A stretch of DNA of 32,994 nucleotides from CAILUF01 sp964505265. GTDB lineage: Bacteria > Pseudomonadota > Alphaproteobacteria > Rickettsiales > UBA1997. The notes under the pieces are model-generated. The model saw only the letters and a program-made list of their open reading frames with translations, did not search any database and was not told where the DNA came from. Each line of letters begins with the position of its first letter. Position 1 is the first letter of the stretch. Positions 1-6,008 of this stretch are shown piece by piece. The stretch covers positions 1-32,994 of the forward strand of contig CAZDGN010000018.1 in NCBI GenBank assembly GCA_964505265.1. The letters are read 5' to 3'. The position numbers and the translations under genes are program-made.

Positions 1-3
1 CAA

Positions 4-88
4 GCGGACGTGGCGAAATTGGCAGACGCACTAGACTTAGGATCTAGCGCCTCACGGCATGTGGGTTCAAGTCCCTCCGTCCGCACCA
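4..88 (+). tRNA. tRNA-Leu (anticodon UAG)
   Basis: The sequence folds as a class II tRNA of 85 nt. The 7-bp acceptor stem pairs GCGGACG (4-10) with CGTCCGC (78-84), followed by discriminator A85 and an encoded CCA at 86-88. The anticodon stem CTAGA/TCTAG encloses the 7-base loop CTTAGGA, giving anticodon TAG, which reads CUA leucine codons. The long variable arm and the GGTTCAAGTCC T-arm fit tRNA-Leu. It converges on prfA, 35 bases away. The scarcity of sequence to its left prevents judging its promoter. Confidence 0.96.
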
Positions 89-123
89 AACTAAAAAAAT
101 AATTCAGAAAAAATTAGCTTCAA

Positions 124-1191
124 TTATTCTTGCGATAATTTTTTGGCTTGATCATCAGCAACAAGAGCATTAACGATTTCATCAAGCTCCCCCATCATAA
201 TTTCGTCAATACGATAACTCGTTAGATTAATACGATGGTCGGTGACTCGACTTTGTGGAAAATTGTAGGTGCGAATTCTTTCGCTTCTATCGCCACTTCC
301 CACCTGCTCTTTGCGTTCCATTGCACGCTCTCTTTCAAGGCGCTCGCGCTCTGCCTCATAAATTCTTGAACGCAAAACTTTCATGGCTTTTTCACGATTT
401 TTAATTTGCGATTTTTCATCTTGCATAGAAACTACCACACCTGTCGGCAAATGTGTAATTCTAACTGCCGAGTCTGTAGTATTGACTGATTGACCACCTG
501 GACCCGATGAACGAAAAACATCAATTCGCAAATCTTTTTCTTCAATTTTAATATCAACCTCTTCAGCTTCAGGCAAAACAGCCACAGTTGCTGCCGAAGT
601 GTGAACTCGCCCCGAAGCCTCAGTTTCAGGCACTCTTTGCACTCGATGCCCACCCGATTCAAATTTTAAACGAGCAAAAACTCCACGACCAGAAATAATA
701 GCGGAAGCTTCTTTATAGCCTCCAAGACCAGTATCAGAAATTGACAAAATTTCGAATTTCCAACGATTTTTTTCAGCGTAGCGATGATACATTTGAAATA
801 ATTTATAGGCAAAAAGCGCCGCCTCTTCGCCTCCAGTGCCTGCCCTAACCTCAATGATGGCGTTTTTTTCATCGGCTGAATCCTTAGGAATTAAGGCGAT
901 TTTGATTTGATGCTCAAGATCTGGAATTTTTTTTGACAAATTAAATTTTTCCTCCTCCATCATATCACGCATTTCCTTGTCTAGGGAAGAATCGGTGAGC
1001 ATTTGCTCGATATCGACATATTCTTTTTGGGCATTTTGATATTCGTGAATTATCCCCACAACTTCTTGCATATCGGAATGTTCTTTAGAAATTTTGGCAA
1101 AGCTTTGCCCCAAGCCAGTTGGGTCTTGAAGCTTTTTTTCTAATTCATTAAATTTGGCAACAATGCCCGAAAGTTTTTCTGTAATCGACAT
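124..1191 (-). CDS. prfA: Peptide chain release factor 1 (RF1)
   Basis: RF1 recognises UAA and UAG in the ribosomal A site and triggers hydrolysis of peptidyl-tRNA. The 355 residues match the usual RF1 length (about 360). The catalytic GGQ lies at residues 232-234 within SSGPGGQSVNTTDSAVRITH. The stop-codon-reading tripeptide has the RF1 form PxT (PET, 188-190, in VQRVPETEASGR), not the SPF of RF2. The N-terminal third is helical and charged, as in the family. It is the last gene of a minus-strand run, 30 bases after the TOPRIM gene, so it may be cotranscribed with the ATPase/TOPRIM pair. prfA and hemK (prmC) are often neighbours in other bacteria, but no prmC is present here. No Shine-Dalgarno sequence precedes the ATG. 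Its base composition is less AT-rich by eye than that of the upstream pair. Confidence 0.97.
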   Translation of the reverse strand: MSITEKLSGIVAKFNELEKKLQDPTGLGQSFAKISKEHSDMQEVVGIIHEYQNAQKEYVDIEQMLTDSSLDKEMRDMMEEEKFNLSKKIPDLEHQIKIALIPKDSADEKNAIIEVRAGTGGEEAALFAYKLFQMYHRYAEKNRWKFEILSISDTGLGGYKEASAIISGRGVFARLKFESGGHRVQRVPETEASGRVHTSAATVAVLPEAEEVDIKIEEKDLRIDVFRSSGPGGQSVNTTDSAVRITHLPTGVVVSMQDEKSQIKNREKAMKVLRSRIYEAERERLERERAMERKEQVGSGDRSERIRTYNFPQSRVTDHRINLTSYRIDEIMMGELDEIVNALVADDQAKKLSQE

Positions 1192-1221
1192 ATTATTTTT
1201 TATTTTTACTTTTTGTTTTGG

Positions 1222-1929
1222 TTAGTTTTTGATAAAATCTTTTAAGAATTTTTTTATATTATTAAATTCTTTGTGATCATAATTAATAAACTTGTTATTA
1301 AACTTTGCCGATGCCTCTCTTTGAGCTAGAGTAGCAATATCTTTAACGTTTTTAAATTCTTTTTTAGAAATTTGGGTTGATAATAAAGCCTGAATAACAT
1401 TTTTAGGTTTAGCATCTTTTAAATCGCAACATTTGAAAAATTTAGGAATACAATTTTCAATAATTTCTTCATATTTTTTGTTATCAAGTGATTTTAAAAT
1501 TAGAGTTTCTAAATCTGGCTTAAGCAAATCAATCGAAATTGAAATGGTTATCGGTTTAGTTGATTTTGAGCTTAATGTAATGCCACCGTTTAAAATTATA
1601 AAATTAATATCGTCATTTTCTTTATTTAATTTTTCTATATCTTTAATAATTTTCTCAAATCTATTTTTTTTTCCATCTTCGTCAAAAATAATTGCTAAAT
1701 TTCTAACATTTTTTTTAAAATGACTATGTTTGATTATCATCTTTAATGATCTATCATCAGACCCAAAAATACCCGATATACCGCCAACTTCATGAACATA
1801 AATCTTGTCGTCAATTTCCAATTTCTTTAAAAAAGAAACTATAAATTCTAAATCATCTCTACCTTCTACCAAAATGGCATGTTTGGATTGGAATCGGTCA
1901 GGTTTTTGTTTTTTCAAACTCTTTGTCAT
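1222..1929 (-). CDS. TOPRIM-domain protein (DUF3226/OLD-like), probable defence effector
   Basis: This 235-residue protein has the hallmarks of a TOPRIM nuclease fold. An N-terminal strand carries ILVEGRDD (Glu22, Asp25, Asp26), and a second motif reads LAIIFDEDGKKNR with Asp83 and Asp85 in the DxD position. A later PDLETLILKSL segment resembles the conserved leucine-rich part of DUF3226 proteins. In OLD-family systems the TOPRIM domain binds metal and cuts nucleic acid under control of an ATPase. Here the ATPase is a separate gene immediately upstream, with 5 bases between its stop and this ATG, so the two are surely cotranscribed. The closest known arrangements are split OLD-like pairs such as PARIS (AriA ATPase with AriB DUF4435 TOPRIM). 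The family assignment rests on motifs only. The gene is lysine/asparagine-rich and more AT-rich by eye than the neighbouring prfA, which fits horizontal acquisition. Confidence 0.75.
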   Translation of the reverse strand: MTKSLKKQKPDRFQSKHAILVEGRDDLEFIVSFLKKLEIDDKIYVHEVGGISGIFGSDDRSLKMIIKHSHFKKNVRNLAIIFDEDGKKNRFEKIIKDIEKLNKENDDINFIILNGGITLSSKSTKPITISISIDLLKPDLETLILKSLDNKKYEEIIENCIPKFFKCCDLKDAKPKNVIQALLSTQISKKEFKNVKDIATLAQREASAKFNNKFINYDHKEFNNIKKFLKDFIKN

Positions 1930-1934
1930 AATTT

Positions 1935-3056
1935 TTAACGGATTTCGTAGTGATTGTCGATCATTGCTTCAAGCTCTTCTTGAGAAATTGTGGTTTGTAA
2001 ATTTTTGCCATCAAATTTTTCTAATCTTACAATTTGAAATAAATCTTCATATTCATCTTTCAAGGCAATTTTACTGATATTTTTTAAGCAATCATAAGAA
2101 TGAGTTGTTGTAAAAAGTTGGATATTATATTCTTCGCATAATTTAATAATTTGCTCCCAGAATAAATCTTGCTTATCATAATATAAACCATTGTCAATTT
2201 CATCAATGCATAAAATTTTAAATTTATCCGATCCTTTACTCATTATCTCTGCGGTAATTAATATATCGAAAAACTTTTTAAAGCCATTTCCCATATTTGA
2301 AAAGTTAGTATCATAACCTTCGCTTTTAAAAAATAATAAATCATCGCCTACAAATCTAATTGCTATTATTTTTGAATCAAATTTTTGTGATAATTTTATG
2401 TATTTTTCTTCAGCTTCAAGTCCCATTTCAACAATTCTATTCCACTTGCCAGCAACTTCCTTTGTGCTTGGAATGCTATCAAATAGCAGATTTATATCAT
2501 ATTCTTCAAAGTTTTCAATAGATAATTTTCCAGCTCCAAGATTGCTAAAACCAATTTTTGCATTTATGTCTTTATATTTATAATCAACGATAAAAGTTTT
2601 AAAATCTTCTTTAAAAAGTGCTTGCTCTTCTATGCCGTATCGCCTTATAGCATCTCTATTTGGAAAAATTTCCTCTTTTGAAATTGACATGGAAACATCA
2701 ATTGTTGAATCATTGAATTCTGAAGATATTTGAATTTTATTTAAATCGGTTTTTTTCTTGTGAAACAAATAATCAAGCTTGGAAAATGAAAATCTACCAG
2801 TTCTAATTCCCATCACGCCTGACTCTCGATAAATTATCGACTCTCTAGATTGAACAATCTCTATATAATTTCTTACCGTTGGATACAACATCCCAACCGC
2901 TTCCAGCACACTACTCTTGCCCGAATTATTATCGCCAACGAAAATATTCACTCTCTTTAAATCTTTAAGGTGAAAATTTTCAAAGCAACGGAAATTTTTA
3001 ATCGTCAAATTTTTTAATAAAGGCTTGCTAATTTTTTTGGTTTTTTTCTGCACCAT
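1935..3056 (-). CDS. AAA15/AAA21-type (OLD/SMC-like) ATPase
   Basis: This 373-residue ABC/SMC-type ATPase begins with a strand-rich lead (LKNLTIKNFRCFENF), as in RecF, OLD and AAA_15 proteins. Walker A is GDNNSGKSS (41-49). A signature-like segment, NFSNMGNGFKKFFDIL, lies near 251-266. Walker B is ILCIDEIDNGL with Asp285 and catalytic Glu286, and the switch histidine is His319 in FTTTHSYD. The region between about 70 and 250 is variable, as in stand-alone defence ATPases that sense infection. There is no TOPRIM domain in the same chain; it is encoded by the next gene, 5 bases downstream. Known relatives such as PARIS AriA and the ATPase half of OLD assemble as oligomers that hold or activate the nuclease. 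A recombination-repair role is possible but less likely given the TOPRIM partner. The ATPase annotation is secure; the defence role is inferred from the pairing. Confidence 0.85.
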   Translation of the reverse strand: MVQKKTKKISKPLLKNLTIKNFRCFENFHLKDLKRVNIFVGDNNSGKSSVLEAVGMLYPTVRNYIEIVQSRESIIYRESGVMGIRTGRFSFSKLDYLFHKKKTDLNKIQISSEFNDSTIDVSMSISKEEIFPNRDAIRRYGIEEQALFKEDFKTFIVDYKYKDINAKIGFSNLGAGKLSIENFEEYDINLLFDSIPSTKEVAGKWNRIVEMGLEAEEKYIKLSQKFDSKIIAIRFVGDDLLFFKSEGYDTNFSNMGNGFKKFFDILITAEIMSKGSDKFKILCIDEIDNGLYYDKQDLFWEQIIKLCEEYNIQLFTTTHSYDCLKNISKIALKDEYEDLFQIVRLEKFDGKNLQTTISQEELEAMIDNHYEIR

Positions 3057-3090
3057 AGCTTTTATATTAAATTTTCTAATTTAAGATTGA

Positions 3091-3139
3091 TTTGCTTTTA
3101 AGCAAAATTATTAGGAAGTTCAACCTTAGAAAGTTGAAC
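3091..3139. promoter_or_regulatory. Two hairpins in the ATPase/metG divergent spacer
   Basis: Two inverted repeats sit in the 163-base divergent spacer. One is TTTGCT (3091-3096) with AGCAAA (3101-3106). The other is GTTCAAC (3118-3124) with GTTGAAC (3133-3139), separated by 8 bases. Both lie just upstream of the ATPase start and upstream of the metG -10 box. They could be an operator for the ATPase/TOPRIM pair or leader-RNA structure. Neither has a terminator-like T tract on the metG side. The function is inferred from position only. Confidence 0.35.
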
Positions 3140-3181
3140 CTTTTGAAATCTCAATTACTCGCAATTTTACTAGCTTAAGAG

Positions 3182-3187
3182 TATAAT
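3182..3187 (+). promoter_or_regulatory. Probable -10 box for metG
   Basis: A perfect TATAAT lies 32 bases before the metG ATG. No convincing -35 element is seen at the right spacing, so this is only a likely promoter. TATAAT-like strings are common in DNA this AT-rich. Confidence 0.4.
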
Positions 3188-3219
3188 AGCAATAATTTTT
3201 TAAACAATTTTCAAAGTCT

Positions 3220-4758
3220 ATGTCGTCAAATTTTTATGTAACTTCGCCGATTTATTATGTCAATGATGTTCCGCATATCGGTCATGCCTACACTTCGATT
3301 GCCTGCGACACTATGGCAAGGTTTGAGCGCTTAAAATCGCACCGAGTTTTTTTCTTAACTGGCACTGACGAACATGGGCAAAAGGTAGAGAAATCAGCAC
3401 TCGCCAAAGGCAAAACTCCACAAGAATTTTGCGACGAAGTTTCGCAAAAATTTCGCGAACTCACCACAACTCTTAATCTCTCCAATGATGATTTTATTCG
3501 CACCACCGATGAGCGTCACAAAAAAACTGTCGAAAAATTTTGGAATATTTTATTACAAAATGGCTTTATTTATAAAGATATTTACGAAGGATGGTACGCC
3601 GTTCGCGACGAAGCATTTTACAGCGCCGACGAAATTATTGATGGCAAAGCACCAACTGGCGCCGAAGTGACATGGCACCGCGAAGAAAGCTATTTCTTCC
3701 GTCTCTCGGCTTTTCAAGAAAAATTACTAGCTCTTTACGAAGCGGTGCCAGACTTTATTCGTCCCGCTTCTCGCTACAATGAAATTGTGAGTTTTGTCAA
3801 ATCTGGCTTGAAGGATTTATCAATCTCGCGCACCTCATTTTCGTGGGGAATTAAAGTGCCAAATGACGAAAAACATGTGATTTATGTCTGGCTTGACGCC
3901 CTGACCAACTATCTCTCTGCCCTTGATTTTGCTGATAATTCTAGCAATTACCAAGATTTTTGGGTTAATGCAAGCAACTCGCCACTTCATATTGTTGGCA
4001 AAGATATTGTGCGCTTTCATGCCGTTTATTGGCCAGCCTTTTTGATGGCTTGCAACATTAATGTTCCTTATGGAATATATGCTCATGGTTGGTGGACAAA
4101 TGATGGGCAAAAAATTTCTAAATCTTTGGGCAATGTGATTGACCCACACGCTGAAATTACTTGGATTGAGAGTTTTGGTTGTCAAACGGCAACTGCCAAT
4201 GATTATTTTCGCTATTTTTTACTCCGTGAAGTGCCATTTGGCAATGATGGCGACTATTCAAGAGTAAATTTAGTAACTCGAATTAATGCCGAACTCGCCA
4301 ATAATATCGGCAATTTAGTGCAACGAAGCCTTGCCATGATTTACAAAAATTGTGATGGCAAAATTCCTGGAGGCATTGAACATGCCATCTCTCACCTTGA
4401 ACCTTTTAGCGAGAATTATTTCAAAAATTTCAATGATTTAGCTTTTGACAAAGCCATTCAAGCAGTGATCGACTTTGCCAATTTAGTCAATAAAAATTTC
4501 AACGACACTGCCCCTTGGAACTTAATGAAGCAAGGCAAAATTGCCGAGATGCACAAATCTCTTCACGAAACCGCCGAGAGCCTGCGCTTGATTGCAATTT
4601 TATTATTGCCTTTTGTGCCCGTTAGTGCCAATAAAATTTTGGATTTATTGAATATCGAAAATTCCGCTCGCAATTTTGCCCACCTTACCCACACCCTTAA
4701 GGCTCAACATCAAATCAACGAGCCCAAGGCAGTATTTCCAAGGCTTGAGAGTAGGTAA
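3220..4758 (+). CDS. metG: Methionyl-tRNA synthetase
   Basis: Class I aminoacyl-tRNA synthetase that charges tRNA-Met with methionine. The HIGH signature is HIGH at residues 19-22 (NDVPHIGHAYTS). The KMSKS loop is KISKS at 298-302 (DGQKISKSLGN). The connective-peptide segment EGWYAVRDEAFYSADEI has none of the paired cysteines of zinc-binding MetRS, so this is the zinc-free type also found in mitochondria and many alphaproteobacteria. At 512 residues it ends after the anticodon-binding helical domain and has no C-terminal tRNA-binding (OB-fold) extension. It stands alone on the plus strand, with a divergent defence pair upstream and a terminator-like hairpin 16 bases after its stop. No Shine-Dalgarno sequence is visible before the ATG. 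Confidence 0.97.
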   Translation: MSSNFYVTSPIYYVNDVPHIGHAYTSIACDTMARFERLKSHRVFFLTGTDEHGQKVEKSALAKGKTPQEFCDEVSQKFRELTTTLNLSNDDFIRTTDERHKKTVEKFWNILLQNGFIYKDIYEGWYAVRDEAFYSADEIIDGKAPTGAEVTWHREESYFFRLSAFQEKLLALYEAVPDFIRPASRYNEIVSFVKSGLKDLSISRTSFSWGIKVPNDEKHVIYVWLDALTNYLSALDFADNSSNYQDFWVNASNSPLHIVGKDIVRFHAVYWPAFLMACNINVPYGIYAHGWWTNDGQKISKSLGNVIDPHAEITWIESFGCQTATANDYFRYFLLREVPFGNDGDYSRVNLVTRINAELANNIGNLVQRSLAMIYKNCDGKIPGGIEHAISHLEPFSENYFKNFNDLAFDKAIQAVIDFANLVNKNFNDTAPWNLMKQGKIAEMHKSLHETAESLRLIAILLLPFVPVSANKILDLLNIENSARNFAHLTHTLKAQHQINEPKAVFPRLESR

Positions 4759-4774
4759 AACTAAAATATGATCT

Positions 4775-4802
4775 TTAGAATTTTAAAAAATTAAAATTCT
4801 AA
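4775..4802. terminator. AT-rich hairpin after metG
   Basis: A perfect 12-bp inverted repeat pairs TTAGAATTTTAA (4775-4786) with TTAAAATTCTAA (4791-4802) around an AAAA loop, 16 bases past the metG stop. It is followed by a T-rich stretch (CTTTATAATTTT), not a clean T run. The position suits a factor-independent terminator, though the stem is almost all A-T. Confidence 0.5.
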
Positions 4803-5042
4803 CTTTATAATTTTATCTCAAAAATATTTTGTTATAATTTTATTTAAAGATTGTTTTAGAATAGACTTAAAATTTATTTTTTAAGCAGAAAGTGTTGCTT
4901 TGTTAATTAAAAATTTGGGCGATAAATTTTCACCCCTCCCCATCTAAGATTTTTTTAAATATTGAGAAATAATTTCATTTTTTTTAAGTTTAGATTAACA
5001 TTTTTTGTGCTTATTTTATCAAAAACTCAAAAGCTCAACTTT

Positions 5043-5084
5043 CAAAGCGGTCTAATCACCCTCCCCATTTACGAGAGGGTAAAA
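5043..5084 (+). repeat. Intergenic palindromic repeat, degenerate copy 1
   Basis: This partial copy keeps the left flank CAAAGCGGT and the core CACCCTCCCC...GAGGGTAAAA, but its centre has diverged (ATTTACGAGA instead of TTGCGG). It has the same orientation as copy 2 and lies 23 bases before it. It is the least complete of the three copies seen. Confidence 0.6.
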
Positions 5085-5105
5085 TTTCTTTGCCAAAATT
5101 AGCCG

Positions 5106-5165
5106 TGTCATCAGCCTCCCCTTGCGGGAGGGTAAAATTTTCTGCAAGAAAATTTTGGGAGGGGG
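5106..5165 (+). repeat. Intergenic palindromic repeat, copy 2
   Basis: The core reads CTCCCCTTGCGGGAGGGT and is followed by a perfect 10-bp stem, AAAATTTTCT-GCA-AGAAAATTTT, then GGGAGGGGG. The C-rich left part and G-rich right end can pair across the AT stem, giving a composite hairpin. It is a close inverted match to copy 3 across roughly 55 bases. Confidence 0.8.
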
Positions 5166-5230
5166 AATTTTGGTTTATCAAAGAAAATTACTTCATCAAA
5201 TTATTATATCTTTGGAGTTTTAAATTATAA

Positions 5231-5311
5231 TCCCCTTGCCCCCTCCCAAAATTTTTTTTTGTAAAAAAAATTTTACCCTCCCGCAAGGGGAGGGTGATGG
5301 CACCGCTCTTT
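5231..5311 (-). repeat. Intergenic palindromic repeat, copy 3 (inverted)
   Basis: The reverse complement of this stretch matches copy 2: a flank close to CAAAGAGCGGTGCCATCAC, the core CCCTCCCCTTGCGGGAGGGT, an AT stem, then GGGAGGGGG. The AT stem here is 12 bp (AAAATTTTTTTT with AAAAAAAATTTT). The loop-side bases differ from copy 2 on both arms in a compensating way, so the stem is kept. Copies 2 and 3 together form a large inverted repeat about 200 bases long. Confidence 0.8.
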
Positions 5312-5374
5312 GATAGAGGCTTTCTAACTCCCCATAATTCCACCAATTTAAATACTGTTAAATTCTTTTCGTCC

Positions 5375-5411
5375 GCTCCCCGGTAAAGCGGGGGAGCTAG
5401 GTTAGGCTAGC
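5375..5411. repeat. GC-rich hairpin pair unlike the palindromic repeat
   Basis: GCTCCCC (5375-5381) pairs with GGGGAGC (5391-5397). It overlaps a second stem, GCTAG (5396-5400) with CTAGC (5407-5411), around GTTAGG. The sequence is unrelated to the three repeat copies just upstream and is very GC-rich for this genome. It may be another repeat family or a terminator region for the minus-strand unit that ends at 5513. Confidence 0.45.
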
Positions 5412-5512
5412 TTTAGAAGTTTTTTCTTCGCAAGAAATTTCATCAAATATTTTTCAGAAATTAATGTAGAGATATAATACCATTTACACTAATAAATGAA
5501 ACAATTAAGTAT

Positions 5513-5980
5513 TTATAAATTAAGCTTCATCTTATTGCTATCCTCTTCTGATGCTGGATAAATTTTTTTCCACCATAAATATAAATTCCATGTATCGTCT
5601 TTAAGACTTATTTTACCTTCTCCTCCAAATCCTAAACTACCTTTTACATCTTTCTGCCCAACCCTTGTTAAACTTATAATATTATGCTGGTAATGCTCCA
5701 ATGCTAGCCAAACAAAATGAATTAAATGATAACCAACAATCCAAAACAAAAAAAGGTCTATCATCTCGTGATCTATATGATCAAATTCCAAACCTAAAAA
5801 AGAAAATTTACCAGTTAAAGTTGCACCGCTTAATTTGTAAAACAGCGCAATCACCGAAAAAATTAATAAGTTTCTTCTAACGCGATGAGTATTTTCATCA
5901 AAATTTTCAAATGTTGAATATTCATCAACTTTGGCAGAATCTTTTTGTTTAGATGAATTCAATTCTTTATTCTCACTCAT
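5513..5980 (-). CDS. Hypothetical small membrane protein
   Basis: I do not recognise this 155-residue protein. The first 33 residues are charged and polar. Two hydrophobic segments follow, at about 36-53 (LLIFSVIALFYKLSGATL) and 70-95 (MIDLFLFWIVGYHLIHFVWLAL), joined by a short loop with FDHIDHEMID. A polar tail of about 55 residues contains a GFGGEGKISLKDDTWNLYLWW segment. The shape suggests an inner-membrane protein with both ends on the same side. It lies 28 bases downstream of ilvD on the same strand, so it probably ends the pheS-ilvD transcription unit. That arrangement alone does not indicate a role in isoleucine/valine synthesis. No signal peptide or catalytic motif is visible. Confidence 0.7.
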   Translation of the reverse strand: MSENKELNSSKQKDSAKVDEYSTFENFDENTHRVRRNLLIFSVIALFYKLSGATLTGKFSFLGLEFDHIDHEMIDLFLFWIVGYHLIHFVWLALEHYQHNIISLTRVGQKDVKGSLGFGGEGKISLKDDTWNLYLWWKKIYPASEEDSNKMKLNL

Positions 5981-6008
5981 TTTTCATAATTAAATTATTT
6001 CGTGAAAA

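Larger units (their letters stand above)
4803..5512. other. Long noncoding spacer with palindromic repeats
   Basis: About 710 bases contain no credible gene between metG and the small membrane protein. The right-hand part is crowded with C-tract/G-tract palindromes (annotated separately) that stand out sharply from the AT-rich surroundings. The left part (4803-5035) is plain AT-rich sequence with one short C-rich run at about 4933-4946, which may be a decayed repeat fragment. A TATAAT at 5472-5477 has no gene downstream on its strand. Confidence 0.7.

Noticed and set aside
4..88. tRNA-Leu as an integration site for the ATPase/TOPRIM pair
   Set aside because: prfA lies between the tRNA and the pair, and no partial repeat of the tRNA 3' end was noticed in the nearby spacers.
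1433..2077. Plus-strand open frames opposite the TOPRIM and ATPase genes
   Set aside because: They lack recognisable domains and mirror the genuine minus-strand proteins, which have full motifs.
5043..5311. Repeat cluster as a CRISPR array
   Set aside because: Copies are in mixed orientation, differ in length and are not separated by uniform spacers; no cas genes are present.
5472..5477. TATAAT as a promoter on the plus strand
   Set aside because: The next gene is on the minus strand and converges, so there is nothing for it to drive. Such motifs are common in AT-rich DNA.
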